A stretch of DNA of 64,000 nucleotides from Rhizobiales bacterium Ga0077545 (lineage in GTDB: Bacteria; Pseudomonadota; Alphaproteobacteria; Rhizobiales; Methylopilaceae): positions 81,863 through 145,862 of the forward strand of contig LNEV01000003.1 of the NCBI GenBank assembly GCA_001464335.1, given 5' to 3'. Shown here one piece after another: positions 47,321-56,303 of the stretch; position 1 is the stretch's first letter, and each line of letters opens with the position of its first letter. Made by a program: the position numbers and the translations under genes. A model generated the notes under the pieces. That model did not search any database and had not been told where the DNA came from. It was given only the letters and a program-made list of their open reading frames with translations.

Positions 47321-48880
47321 TTACTCTGCCGCCTGGAGTTTCGGTCCACGACCGAAATCTTCCGGGAAATGTTGAATCGCGCTTTCGACGGGGAACGGTG
47401 TCATGCCGCCAAGAGCGCACAGCGAACCGAGACGCATGGTCTCGCAAAGCTCTTCGATGAGGGCGAGGTTCTTCTCGACCTCGACGCCCGCCGCAATCTT
47501 ATCGAACGTTTCACCCCCGCGGGTGGATCCGATGCGGCACGGCGTGCACTTGCCGCAGCTTTCGACGGCGCAGAAATGCATCGCAAAGCGCGCCATCTTC
47601 AACATATCGACCGTGTCGTCGAACAATACAATGCCGCCGTGGCCGACACCCGCGCCGATGGCCGCGAAAGCCTCGTAGTCGAACAGGGTCTCCCACAGAT
47701 GGGTCGGCAGATAGGCGCCGAGCGGGCCGCCCACCTGAACGGCGCGCTCGGGACGACCCGAAGCCGTGCCGCCGCCGAAATCATAGACCAGCGAGCCGAG
47801 CGTGCAGCCGAAGGCAATCTCGACAAGACCGCCATATTTCAGATTGCCCGCGAGCTGGACCGGCATCGTGCCGCGCGAACGTCCCATGCCGAAATCGGCG
47901 TAGTATTTGCCGCCTTCCGACAGGATGATCGGCACCGAGGCCATCGACATCACATTGTTGATGACGGTCGGCTTGCCGAATGCACCCACAAGGGCCGGCA
48001 GCGGCGGCTTGGCGCGCACGAGGCCGCGCTTGCCTTCCAGCGATTCGAGCAGCGAGGTTTCCTCGCCGCACACATAGGCGCCCGCGCCCATGCGCACTTC
48101 CATGTCGAAATCGTATTTCGATCCCGCGACACCCTTGCCCAGCAACCCGGCCTTGCGCGCGATCGCAATCGCATCGTTCATGGCCTTGATGGCGTGCGGA
48201 TATTCGGAGCGCGTGTACACATAGCCGTAGGTCGCACCGACGGCGAGACCGGCGATCGTCATGCCCTCGATGAGCACGAAGGGGTCGCCTTCCATGATCA
48301 TGCGGTCGGAGAAGGTGCCCGAATCGCCTTCGTCCGCATTGATGACGATGTATTTCCGGTCGGCCTGAGCCGCCGCAACCGTGCGCCATTTGATGCCGGT
48401 CGGGAAACCTGCGCCGCCACGGCCGCGAAGACCCGACGTGAAGACCTCTTCCACCGTGTCCTTCGGACCGAGCGAAATGGCCTTTTCGAGGCCCTTGTAG
48501 CCGCCGAGCAGCTTGTAGGCTTCAAGCGAGCGCGGATCGGTGATGCCGCAACGCGCGAAGGTCAGGCGCTGCTGCTTCTTGAGGTAGGGGTGCTCTTCGG
48601 TCAGGCCGATATGCAGGCTGTGCTTGCCCTTACCTTCGTGGAAGCCGTCGTCGAACAGCGCGGCGACATCCTTCGGCTCGACCGGGCCATAGGCCACGCG
48701 ACCGCCGGCCGTCTCGACCTCGACCATCGGCTCCAGCCACAGCATGCCGCGCGAGCCATTGCGCACGATCTCGACCGGCAGGCCGCGCTTCAGCGCTTCG
48801 GTCTGGATGGCGAGGGCCACTTCGTCGGCACCGCAGGCAAGCGCCGCGACGTCGATGGGAACGTAAATCTTGATTGTCAT
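47321..48880 (-). CDS. fdsB: Formate dehydrogenase beta subunit (NADH/FMN, NuoF-like)
   Basis: 519 residues. An N-terminal thioredoxin-like NuoE region is followed by the NuoF core: FMN/NADH site GLRGRGGAGFPTGIKWRTV with YIVINADEGDSGTFSDR, and the 4Fe-4S ligands ESCGKCTPCRIGSTRG plus a late cysteine in LGSLCALGGM. It transfers electrons from FdsA to NAD+. The start overlaps the fdsG stop by four bases. Confidence 0.96.
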   Translation of the reverse strand: MTIKIYVPIDVAALACGADEVALAIQTEALKRGLPVEIVRNGSRGMLWLEPMVEVETAGGRVAYGPVEPKDVAALFDDGFHEGKGKHSLHIGLTEEHPYLKKQQRLTFARCGITDPRSLEAYKLLGGYKGLEKAISLGPKDTVEEVFTSGLRGRGGAGFPTGIKWRTVAAAQADRKYIVINADEGDSGTFSDRMIMEGDPFVLIEGMTIAGLAVGATYGYVYTRSEYPHAIKAMNDAIAIARKAGLLGKGVAGSKYDFDMEVRMGAGAYVCGEETSLLESLEGKRGLVRAKPPLPALVGAFGKPTVINNVMSMASVPIILSEGGKYYADFGMGRSRGTMPVQLAGNLKYGGLVEIAFGCTLGSLVYDFGGGTASGRPERAVQVGGPLGAYLPTHLWETLFDYEAFAAIGAGVGHGGIVLFDDTVDMLKMARFAMHFCAVESCGKCTPCRIGSTRGGETFDKIAAGVEVEKNLALIEELCETMRLGSLCALGGMTPFPVESAIQHFPEDFGRGPKLQAAE

Positions 48881-49350
48881 GACTGCGCCTCTGCCATGAG
48901 AGCTTCGAGCTTCTCTTCGGTCAGGCGACCGACCATACGGTCATCGAACTGAGCGGCCGGTCCGTTGGCACACAGGCCAAGGCAATAGATCGGCTCAATC
49001 GTCACGCGGCGGTCTGCGGTCGTCTCTCCGAGCTTCACGCCCAGGCGCTTTTCCGCGCAGTCGCGCAGATGATCGCTGCCGTTCGACTGGCAGGCTTCGG
49101 CCTGGCACAGCTTCAGGACGTGGCGGCCCGGCAGCTCGCGGCGGAACTCATGGTAGAAGGTGACGGTGCCGTAGACCTCGGCGCGGGACTGGTTCAGCGC
49201 CTTTGCGATCATCGGGATGACGGCCTCCGGCACATAGCCGAACACATGCTGAATCTCATGGAGAATCGGCATCGTGGCGCCGTCGACGCCATTGAACTCC
49301 GCGATGATGGCCGCGGCCCGCTCTGCGGACCACGGTTCGAAATGCGACAT
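48877..49350 (-). CDS. fdsG: Formate dehydrogenase gamma subunit (NuoE-like)
   Basis: 157 residues of thioredoxin-like 2Fe-2S type. Ligand cysteines fall in KLCQAEACQSNGSDHL and PIYCLGLCANGPAAQFD; LHEIQHVFGYVPEAVIPMIA is the typical N-terminal helix pair. It is the first gene of the fds operon and lies downstream of the LysR regulator on the same strand. Confidence 0.95.
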   Translation of the reverse strand: MSHFEPWSAERAAAIIAEFNGVDGATMPILHEIQHVFGYVPEAVIPMIAKALNQSRAEVYGTVTFYHEFRRELPGRHVLKLCQAEACQSNGSDHLRDCAEKRLGVKLGETTADRRVTIEPIYCLGLCANGPAAQFDDRMVGRLTEEKLEALMAEAQS

Positions 49351-49395
49351 GACAGAACCTATACTCTTTGGACCTCATCTAAGAATGAAGGACTA

Positions 49396-49411
49396 ATTGG
49401 AATAGTTCAAT
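49396..49411. promoter_or_regulatory. Possible LysR-type operator before fdsG
   Basis: ATTGGAATAGTTCAAT has ATTGgA / TTCAAT arms (five of six positions symmetrical) and fits a T-N11-A LysR pattern. It lies 46 bases upstream of fdsG in the 91-base gap after the LysR gene. The site is AT-rich relative to its surroundings. The prediction is weak. Confidence 0.3.
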
Positions 49412-49441
49412 AAAAGGGAACCGTCCCGCGATAGAATTGAT

Positions 49442-50356
49442 CTATCGTCCGGGCCGCTGCAGGGTTCCCGACAGGGCGAGCGGGGCAAGAAGACGGGCCT
49501 CGCTGAGGAACGCTGCGATGAGCGGCGTGAGGGGATCGCGCTCCACGACGACGATTCCGATGGTCTGGCTGGCCTCGGGTTCGGTCAGAGACAGCACATT
49601 CACATTCGAGAGATCGAACAGATCGGCAAACTGGCGCGGCACGATGCTCGACCAGCCGCCGGTCTGAACATGGGCGATGAGCGCCGTCGCCGAATCGGAT
49701 TCCAGCGCGGGCGCCGGCCGCTCGGAGATCGGCCCCAGCAGCCGATCGATGATGCGTCTGTTCTGGGTATCGGCGGACAGAAGGCACAGCGGAAGCTGGG
49801 CCGCCTCCTTCCAGGTCGCGCTCGTCTTGTTGACGAGGGGTGCGTCCTTGCCCGCCAGCAGCAGATATTGCTCTTCATAGAGCGGGAAGCTCTTCACCCG
49901 CCCCAGCGGCTCGTTGTCGATATAGGTGATGCCCACATCGACATCGAGATTCTCGATCTGCGTCAGGATCGACAGGCTTGTCCGCGACACGACGGTGAAG
50001 CTGACCTCGGGGTGGCGCGTGCGGAACGGCGTCGTCAGCGCCGCCAGAACCGGCAGAGCGGTCGGCACCGCGGCAATGCGCAAATGGCCCGACAGCCCCT
50101 TTTTGAGCGCGTTGATTTCCTGGCGCATGGCCCGGCTGTCGCCGACGATGCGGCGGGCCCAGTCGAGCACCCGCTCGCCCTCGGCGGTAAAGCCCTGGAA
50201 GCGCGAGCCGCGATCGACGAGGCGCACGCCCAGAATGTCCTCAAGCTGTTTCAGGCCCGCCGACAAAGTGGGCTGCGTGACGCCGCAGGCTTCGGCGGCG
50301 CGCCCGAAATGGCGCTCCCGCGCGAGCGCGAGAACGAATTCGAGCTTGTCGATCAT
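49442..50356 (-). CDS. LysR family transcriptional regulator, probable fds regulator
   Basis: 304 residues. The N-terminal winged helix (FVLALARERHFGRAAEACGV, TQPTLSAGLKQLEDILGVRL) is followed by a substrate-binding domain (GHLRIAAVPTALPVLAALTT). LysR regulators next to fds operons activate them in response to formate. It is transcribed towards fdsG, 91 bases upstream, so read-through is possible. Effector identity is inferred from position. Confidence 0.9.
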   Translation of the reverse strand: MIDKLEFVLALARERHFGRAAEACGVTQPTLSAGLKQLEDILGVRLVDRGSRFQGFTAEGERVLDWARRIVGDSRAMRQEINALKKGLSGHLRIAAVPTALPVLAALTTPFRTRHPEVSFTVVSRTSLSILTQIENLDVDVGITYIDNEPLGRVKSFPLYEEQYLLLAGKDAPLVNKTSATWKEAAQLPLCLLSADTQNRRIIDRLLGPISERPAPALESDSATALIAHVQTGGWSSIVPRQFADLFDLSNVNVLSLTEPEASQTIGIVVVERDPLTPLIAAFLSEARLLAPLALSGTLQRPGR

Positions 50357-50449
50357 AGGCTAGGCCGAGCTCCTTGCCCCGGAATGGGAACGGGTGTGGA
50401 GCTTATAATGCAGGAAAAGCACGCCGCTGCGCCAGTTCGTCGGCCAAGA

Positions 50450-51238
50450 TTAACCGATGGCCTGCGGCAGCACGAAAGGCAGATCGCCCGCGGGCTGGCG
50501 GCCGACCTTCAGCCGCACCCCGAACACGCTCTCCATCAGCTCATCGGTGATGACCGCGCGCGGGGTGCCCTCGGCGGCCACCTCCCCTTGGCTCATGACG
50601 ATCAGATGGTCGGCATACATGGCCGACAAATTGAGATCGTGGAGGATGGCCAGCACCCCGCCCCCGCCATCGGCGAAGCGGCGGGCGATGTCGAGCGTCT
50701 CGATCTGGTGGCGGATGTCGAGGCTCGCGGTCGGCTCGTCGAGGAAGATATAATGAGGCCGCTCATGCACGACCGGCTCGCCGATCTGGCAGAGGATGCG
50801 GGCCAGATGCACGCGCTGCTGCTCGCCGCCCGACAATTCCTGATAGTGCCGCCCGCCGAAACTGCCGAGATCGACCTTCTCCAGCGCGGCAAGCGGCGCG
50901 GTGCGCCGGAGAGCCGGTGACAGGCCCGGACGGCATTCGAGCCCGAGCCGCACGACTTCCAGAACCGTGAACGGGAAGGCAAGGCGCGAGCTTTGCGGCA
51001 GCACCGCCCGCCGGGCGGCAAGCCGGTGCGGCGCAAGGGCCGCGAGCGGCGTCCCGTCGAACCGCACCGAACCCGAATCGGGCTTCAATTCGCCGGTCAG
51101 CACTTTCAGCAGCGTGGACTTGCCCGCGCCGTTCGGCCCGGCGATGACGGTGAGCTTGCCCGGCTCGACCTTCGCCGACACCGCGTTCAGGATGTTGCGG
51201 CTGCCGATGCGGATCGTGACGTTTTCGGCCTCGAACAT
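50450..51238 (-). CDS. hmuV: Heme ABC transporter ATP-binding protein
   Basis: 262 residues. Walker A is AGPNGAGKSTLL, the ABC signature ELSGGEQQRVHLARILCQIG, Walker B HYIFLDEPTASLDIRH and the switch histidine in LAILHDLNLS. The insert after the Q-loop and closeness to hmuU and hmuT mark it as the hemin importer ATPase rather than a siderophore one. It follows hmuU after three bases. Confidence 0.94.
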   Translation of the reverse strand: MFEAENVTIRIGSRNILNAVSAKVEPGKLTVIAGPNGAGKSTLLKVLTGELKPDSGSVRFDGTPLAALAPHRLAARRAVLPQSSRLAFPFTVLEVVRLGLECRPGLSPALRRTAPLAALEKVDLGSFGGRHYQELSGGEQQRVHLARILCQIGEPVVHERPHYIFLDEPTASLDIRHQIETLDIARRFADGGGGVLAILHDLNLSAMYADHLIVMSQGEVAAEGTPRAVITDELMESVFGVRLKVGRQPAGDLPFVLPQAIG

Positions 51239-51241
51239 GCT

Positions 51242-52327
51242 CTAGAGATCCACGAAGCTGCGGTTGCGCAGCAGAAGCCACAGGAAGAACGGCGCGCCGA
51301 GCGCCGCCGTGATGATGCCGATGGGAAGCTCGGCGGGCGCGACGATGGTGCGCGCGAGCATGTCCGCGACCAGAAGCAGAATGCCCCCCAGGAGCGCGCA
51401 GGCGGGCAGAAGCGGCCGGTGATCGGCGCCCATGCCGAGGCGCAGAAGATGCGGCACGACGATGCCGACAAAGCCGATGACGCCGGACACCGCGACGGCC
51501 GCCCCCGTCGCCGCCGCGACAAGAAAGATGGCGAGCTTCTTCATGCGCTGCACATTGATGCCGAGGTGATAGGCCTCCGCCTCCCCGAGCACGATGGCGT
51601 TGAGGCCGCGCCCGAGCACCGGCGCCGCCAGCAGAACGAGCGCCATGACGGGTCCGCACACCGCGAGCTTCATCCACGAGGCGCCGCTGAGGGCGCCGAG
51701 CGTCCAGAACGTGACTTCGCGAAGCTGCTGGTCGCTGGCGACATAAATCAGAAGGCCCGTGCCCGCACCCGCGAACGCACCGAGCGCGATGCCCGCCAGC
51801 AGCATGGTCGCGACCGAGGTGCGCCCGTGCCGCGTTGCAATGACATACAGAATGATCGTCGCGATGAGGCCGCCGGTGAAGGCGGCGATGGGCAGCGCGG
51901 CAAAGCCGACCAGCAGGAACACCGGCGCCAGAACGCCGGGTCCAAGCACGATCACCGTGACCGCCCCCAACGCCGCGCCGGAGGACACGCCGACAAGACC
52001 GGGATCGGCAAGCGGGTTGCGGAACAGGCCCTGCAGCACCGCGCCCGCCACCGCGAGCGAGGCGCCGATCAGCGCCCCGAGCAGAACGCGCGGCATGCGG
52101 ATCTGCCAGACGATCAGCACATCGGCCGCCGGAAGATGATCCGCGTTCGGCCCGGCCAGAAGCACCGCCAGAACGCGGCCGAGCGGCATGCCCGAGGGGC
52201 CGACCCCGAGCGAGATCACCGCCGTCAGCACAAGCGCGATTGTCAGGACAATGAGCATCACCGCCGCCGTCCGCGAGCGGTCTCCGGCGATCGCGCCCAT
52301 GGAGACGGTGCTGTCCGCCGCGCTCAT
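51242..52327 (-). CDS. hmuU: Heme ABC transporter permease (FecCD family)
   Basis: 361 residues with about ten helices. Family motifs are RMPRVLLGALIGASLAVAGA, then VLQGLFRNPLADPGLVGVSS, and GVIGFVGIVVPHLLRLGMG as the coupling region. ATG 52327 overlaps the hmuT stop in an ATGA junction; a longer open frame runs backwards into hmuT but is a shadow there. Together with HmuV and HmuT it moves heme from periplasm to cytoplasm. Confidence 0.95.
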   Translation of the reverse strand: MSAADSTVSMGAIAGDRSRTAAVMLIVLTIALVLTAVISLGVGPSGMPLGRVLAVLLAGPNADHLPAADVLIVWQIRMPRVLLGALIGASLAVAGAVLQGLFRNPLADPGLVGVSSGAALGAVTVIVLGPGVLAPVFLLVGFAALPIAAFTGGLIATIILYVIATRHGRTSVATMLLAGIALGAFAGAGTGLLIYVASDQQLREVTFWTLGALSGASWMKLAVCGPVMALVLLAAPVLGRGLNAIVLGEAEAYHLGINVQRMKKLAIFLVAAATGAAVAVSGVIGFVGIVVPHLLRLGMGADHRPLLPACALLGGILLLVADMLARTIVAPAELPIGIITAALGAPFFLWLLLRNRSFVDL

Positions 52328-53226
52328 TTCGCCGCTGCGAGCCCGAGATCGGGATAAAGGCGCGCCGCCAGATCGCGCGCCGCTTCGGCGGTGCGCGGTC
52401 CGTAGCCGAGAAGATAAAGCGCATCCATCAGGATGAAGCCGCCGTTCTTTCCGGCCGGCGTTTCGGCAAAGGCCGGCTGTTTCAGCACGTCCTCGCCGCC
52501 ATGCATCGGCCCGCCGCGCGTAATCATGAGGATGACATCGGGCTGCAGCGCGGTCGCCGCTTCCGGCGAAATCGTCTTGTAGCCCTTCACCTCGGCGAAC
52601 ACGTTTTCGGCGCCCGCAAGCTCGATGATGCCGTTGGCCGCCGTGTCCGTACCGGCGGCCATCGGGCGTCCGTCGACGAGCGACAGGACGAAGAGAATAC
52701 GCTTCTTCGTCGTCACGGCGGAAAGATCGGCCTTCAGCGTTTCGAGATCGGAATCGACTTTGGCGGCGATCTCGGCTCCCTCCTCGGCCTTGCCGACGGC
52801 GGCCGCGACGTCGCGGATCTTGTTCGACAGCTCGCCGAGCTTGTGGCCCGACGGTACGTGCACGACCTTGATCTTCGCCTGATCGAGCAGAGAGACGGCC
52901 TCGGGCGGGCCCGCGCCCTCCTCCATGATGATGAGATCGGGCGCCATGCCCAGCACGCCTTCGGCGGAGATGGCGCGCAGATAACCGACATTCGGCTTCG
53001 TCTTCAGCGCGTCGAGCGGGTAGATGCTGGTCGTGTCGATCGCGGCCACGCGGTCCTCGACGCCGAGCTGGTACAAGATCTCCGTCACCGCGCCGCCGAT
53101 GGACACGATGCGGCTGGCTTCCTCGGCCGGGGCCGTTCCGGGCACAAGGAACAGCGCGACGCCCAGCGTCCACAGCCAGCGGCGCGAAGGCACGGAAAGA
53201 GTGAGCGAAATAGAATTCAGAGCCAC
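52324..53226 (-). CDS. hmuT: Heme ABC transporter substrate-binding protein
   Basis: About 300 residues from GTG 53226, with AGAAGG nine bases upstream; TTG 53247 is an alternative. A signal peptide (RRWLWTLGVALFLVPGTAPA) precedes a class III periplasmic binding fold: ASRIVSIGGAVTEILYQLGV, the long connecting helix (KVDSDLETLKADLSAVTTKK), and IIMEEGAGPPEAVSLLDQAK. The motif GAGPPEA is characteristic of hemin-binding HmuT. It follows hemP after 26 bases. Confidence 0.94.
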   Translation of the reverse strand: MALNSISLTLSVPSRRWLWTLGVALFLVPGTAPAEEASRIVSIGGAVTEILYQLGVEDRVAAIDTTSIYPLDALKTKPNVGYLRAISAEGVLGMAPDLIIMEEGAGPPEAVSLLDQAKIKVVHVPSGHKLGELSNKIRDVAAAVGKAEEGAEIAAKVDSDLETLKADLSAVTTKKRILFVLSLVDGRPMAAGTDTAANGIIELAGAENVFAEVKGYKTISPEAATALQPDVILMITRGGPMHGGEDVLKQPAFAETPAGKNGGFILMDALYLLGYGPRTAEAARDLAARLYPDLGLAAAK

Positions 53227-53252
53227 GGCGGCAATCCTTCTGCGCAAGGGCT

Positions 53253-53459
53253 TTACTTCGTCAGGATGAGTTTTCCGGAGCGCGTGACGCGAAGTCGATA
53301 CATCGCTCCTTCATGTACAATTCCAATTTCGTCGGCGCTCGAGAACAATTGTTTGGCCTCGAAAACGCGCGACGGAACGCCAATCGGACCTTTTTCGGGT
53401 CCAAAATGCGACTCATTACTTGGCTCGACATGAGTCTCGTTCGACAACAACTTCTTCAT
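53253..53459 (-). CDS. hemP: Hemin uptake protein HemP
   Basis: 68 residues from ATG 53459. The C-terminal half is the HemP signature: SRVFEAKQLFSSADEIGIVH and YRLRVTRSGKLILTK. HemP is a small iron-regulated protein that in rhizobia and Burkholderia is needed for full expression or function of heme uptake. It is the first gene of hemP-hmuTUV. An in-frame start at 53504 would place an Irr-like site inside the gene, so 53459 is preferred. Confidence 0.9.
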   Translation of the reverse strand: MKKLLSNETHVEPSNESHFGPEKGPIGVPSRVFEAKQLFSSADEIGIVHEGAMYRLRVTRSGKLILTK

Positions 53460-53463
53460 TGGA

Positions 53464-53481
53464 ATTAGAATACTTTTTAAA
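53464..53481. promoter_or_regulatory. Irr-box-like element before hemP
   Basis: On the minus strand TTTAAAA-AGTA-TTCTAAT resembles the ICE/Irr operator (TTTAGAA...TTCTAAA) with about two differences. It lies four bases upstream of the hemP start in the divergent region shared with the receptor gene. Irr represses or activates heme genes according to heme status in Hyphomicrobiales. The match is imperfect. Confidence 0.4.
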
Positions 53482-53494
53482 TTGCGATCCGTTC

Positions 53495-53508
53495 GCAAAT
53501 TCATTTGC
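53495..53508. promoter_or_regulatory. Inverted repeat GCAAAT-TC-ATTTGC in heme divergent region
   Basis: Six-base arms are perfectly symmetrical about a two-base centre. It lies 35 bases upstream of hemP and about 155 bases upstream of the receptor. It may be the operator of a second regulator. The identity of that regulator is unknown. Confidence 0.35.
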
Positions 53509-53662
53509 CTGCATTGTCAGTTTTCTGTAGGAGCGTCAACCGATACGCACGCCGGTCACGTTGCCGCGTGCTTGAGGCTCAGCAAGCCAGGTTCGCGTCG
53601 AGACCCGACACCCAGCCAGCAAAGCCTGTTTCCAACTGGAATCAGGGGTGGGGTGTAAGCAT

Positions 53663-55861
53663 ATGAAGAACTGGCTTTATTCCGGCGTCGCGCTCGCCGT
53701 TCTCGCGGGAGCCGCCGTACCGGCCTGGGCGCAACAGCAAAGCGGCGCGTCCGTCGAGCTCGAGACGATCAATGTCGAGGGGGCGGGCCAAGGAACCGCG
53801 CAAGGAGAAGGCGGACCGACGGTCGCCACGAAAGAGGAAACTGTCCTGACGACTCGCGTGACACGTGAGCAACTCGATCAGGAGCAGGTTTCCGACTTCC
53901 GCGACCTCTCAAGGCTGACGCCCGGTGTGTCGTTCAGCAACAGCACGGGAAGTTTCAACATTCGGGGCCTCGACCGCTCTCGCGTGATGACAACCATCGA
54001 CGGAATCCGTGTTCCGTGGATCGAAGACGGCGCCCGTGGCGTGCAGGGAGGCGTCGCAAGCTTCGATCTCGATATGCTGTCTGAAATCGACCTGATCAAA
54101 GGATCGGATTCGACGGTGTTCGGTTCCGGGGCTCTCGGCGGTGTCGTGGCACTGCGCACGCTCGAACCCGAAGACCTCATCGAGCCAGGCAAGAACTTCG
54201 GTGGCCTGACCCGCAGCCGGTTCGACAGCCGTGACGAGAGTTGGGGCGCCGACCAGGCGCTCGCTGCCCGTGTCGACAATACGTTTCTCCTTGTTCAGGG
54301 CGGGTACCGCAAGGGGCACGAGATGGACAACAGGGGGTCGAACGATATTTACGACGTGACACGCACGACCCCCAACCCGCAAGATTACGATCAGCAGAGC
54401 GTGCTCGTGAAGCTGAAACAGCATGTCGACGGAAACCACATTTTCGGCATTACCGGCGAACACTTCGAACGCGACGAGGACAACGATGACCGTACGGCAG
54501 ACCCGGCGACGTATACTTTAGGGAGTGTAAAGCGCGAAGAGGTCACCAAACGGGACCGCATTTCCGCCAATTATTCTTATGCAGGAGATGGTTTCGTCAA
54601 CGCCGCAGATGCCGTTGTGTACTGGCAGCGTCAGATCATCGAAGACAACTTCAGCGCAAACCGCATCACGACTCCCACCGGGCCGTACATCCGCAACAAT
54701 GACAGGGAGCAGGAGACGTACGGCATAACCGGCAGCCTGATGAAGGAAATCGAGACCGGCAGCCTGTTCCATAAGGTCAGCTTCGGCGGCGAACTTTTTG
54801 GCAGCACGGCATCGTCCTATTCGGAAGGACAGGACAATTGCGGACCCGGCCCCTTCCCGCCCTTCGGGTCGTGCAATTTCCTGCACACCAATCAGGCCGA
54901 TATGCCGGAAGTCGACGGCCTGACATTCGGCGCGTTTCTTCAGGACGAGATTGCCCTGTTTGACGGCCGCGTCCGCGTCACACCCGGGATCCGTTACGAC
55001 TGGTATGAAGAGAAGCCTCAGGACACGCCCGAGTATCAGGACAATCCAAACTGGACCGGCACGCTGCCGCCCGATTCGAGCGATGATCACATCTCCGGCA
55101 AGCTCCGTATCGAAGGCGATCCATCAGAAAATGTAACGCTGTACGCGCAATGGGCGCAGGCGTTCCGGGCCCCGACAGCAAACGAACTCTATCTCGACTA
55201 TGGCGGACCGGGAACGTATCTCCGGGTCGGCAACCCGGATCTGAAACCCGAAACAAGCAACGGCTTCGACATCGGCGCCAAGGTTGGCGACAAGAACCTG
55301 GGCGGAAGCGTCTCGGCCTTCTACAATCGCTACAAGAACTTCATCGACGATCAGCCGCGCCCCGGATTCAACCCGAGCTACCCGCTGGGCATCACGGACA
55401 CGATCAATCGTGCCAATGTCGAGATCTACGGGTTGGAAATTACCGCGCATTACAGGGACACGTCGGGCTGGCACGGCTGGACCAAGTTCGGCGCCTACAG
55501 CGGCGAGGATATCGACCTCAATGAGGGACTGAACACGATTCCAGCGACGAAAGTGGTTCTCGGCATCGGCTACGCAACCGATTTCTGGGGGCTGGACGGC
55601 ATTGTTACCGCTGCGGCGGCCCGCGATGCTGACGACGTCGAAAATGCCAACTCGGAAACGCCCTCCTATGCCACGCTCGACTTCACCGGCTGGTGGTCAC
55701 CTCAGCAGGTCAAGGGCCTGACCTTCCGCGCCGGCATCTACAACATCACGGATGAAAAATATTTCGAGGACGCACTCGATCTGGCTTCGACGGTGCAGAA
55801 CAAGGACTATTACACCGAACCCGGCCGAAACGTCCGCGTGAGCGCCACCTACAAATTCTGA
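53663..55861 (+). CDS. hmuR: TonB-dependent heme/hemoglobin receptor
   Basis: 732 residues from ATG 53663. A signal peptide (VALAVLAGAAVPAWA) precedes a TonB-box-like segment (VELETINVEG) and the plug domain (TPGVSFSNSTGSFNIRGLDR), followed by a 22-strand barrel with a typical C-terminus NVRVSATYKF ending in aromatic Phe. The FRAPTANELYLDYGGPGTYL region (YRAP/NPNL-type) is characteristic of heme receptors. It brings heme across the outer membrane with TonB energy. It is divergent from hemP-hmuTUV. Confidence 0.93.
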   Translation: MKNWLYSGVALAVLAGAAVPAWAQQQSGASVELETINVEGAGQGTAQGEGGPTVATKEETVLTTRVTREQLDQEQVSDFRDLSRLTPGVSFSNSTGSFNIRGLDRSRVMTTIDGIRVPWIEDGARGVQGGVASFDLDMLSEIDLIKGSDSTVFGSGALGGVVALRTLEPEDLIEPGKNFGGLTRSRFDSRDESWGADQALAARVDNTFLLVQGGYRKGHEMDNRGSNDIYDVTRTTPNPQDYDQQSVLVKLKQHVDGNHIFGITGEHFERDEDNDDRTADPATYTLGSVKREEVTKRDRISANYSYAGDGFVNAADAVVYWQRQIIEDNFSANRITTPTGPYIRNNDREQETYGITGSLMKEIETGSLFHKVSFGGELFGSTASSYSEGQDNCGPGPFPPFGSCNFLHTNQADMPEVDGLTFGAFLQDEIALFDGRVRVTPGIRYDWYEEKPQDTPEYQDNPNWTGTLPPDSSDDHISGKLRIEGDPSENVTLYAQWAQAFRAPTANELYLDYGGPGTYLRVGNPDLKPETSNGFDIGAKVGDKNLGGSVSAFYNRYKNFIDDQPRPGFNPSYPLGITDTINRANVEIYGLEITAHYRDTSGWHGWTKFGAYSGEDIDLNEGLNTIPATKVVLGIGYATDFWGLDGIVTAAAARDADDVENANSETPSYATLDFTGWWSPQQVKGLTFRAGIYNITDEKYFEDALDLASTVQNKDYYTEPGRNVRVSATYKF

Positions 55862-55897
55862 CCGGCTCTTTGGCCGCGGAAGTGCCTTCTGACAAAG

Positions 55898-55936
55898 GTG
55901 GTCCGGATGTTTATCATCCGGACCACGAGCTTTTTT
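55898..55936 (+). terminator. Strong hairpin terminator between hmuR and hmuQ
   Basis: GTGGTCCGGATG and CATCCGGACCAC form a perfect 12-pair stem with a five-base loop, followed by GAGC and six Ts. It lies 36 bases after the receptor stop and 21 bases before the hmuQ start. It should largely end the receptor transcript, leaving hmuQ-hutX to read-through or to a promoter in the receptor 3' end. Confidence 0.8.
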
Positions 55937-55957
55937 CTGAAAACGAGGAAAACACCC

Positions 55958-56299
55958 ATGTTCATCGCCATGAACCGCTTCAAGGTCGCGAAAGAATCCA
56001 CCGCGGATTTCGAAAACATCTGGCTGACGCGCGAAAGCAATCTGCACGAGCTCGACGGCTTCATCGAATTCCACATGCTGCGCGGCCCCGAGCACGAGGA
56101 CCACGTGCTTTACGCCTCGCACACGGTGTGGCGTTCGAAGGAGGATTTCGAGGCCTGGACGAAGTCCGACCAGTTCCGTGCCTCCCATGCCCGCGCCAAC
56201 ACCTCGGAGCGCAAGCCGACCTATCTCGGCCATCCGAATTTCGAGGGCTTCGAGGCGTTCCAGCACATCGTGAACAAGCAGCCTGTCGCAGCGGAGTAA
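55958..56299 (+). CDS. hmuQ: Heme-degrading monooxygenase (HmuQ/IsdG type)
   Basis: 113 residues from ATG 55958 with AGGA upstream. A dimeric ferredoxin-like ABM domain: MFIAMNRFKVAKESTADFEN, FIEFHMLRGPEHEDHVLYAS, and AWTKSDQFRASHARA, which carries the histidine that ligates heme iron. HmuQ-type proteins of Bradyrhizobium break heme to biliverdin, releasing iron. It sits four bases before hutX, downstream of the receptor. Confidence 0.9.
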   Translation: MFIAMNRFKVAKESTADFENIWLTRESNLHELDGFIEFHMLRGPEHEDHVLYASHTVWRSKEDFEAWTKSDQFRASHARANTSERKPTYLGHPNFEGFEAFQHIVNKQPVAAE

Positions 56300-56303
56300 G
56301 GAC

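Noticed and set aside
52328..53173. N-terminal extension of hmuU by about 280 codons
   Set aside because: It overlaps hmuT in another frame and lacks similarity; ATG 52327 has the ATGA junction and the normal permease start.
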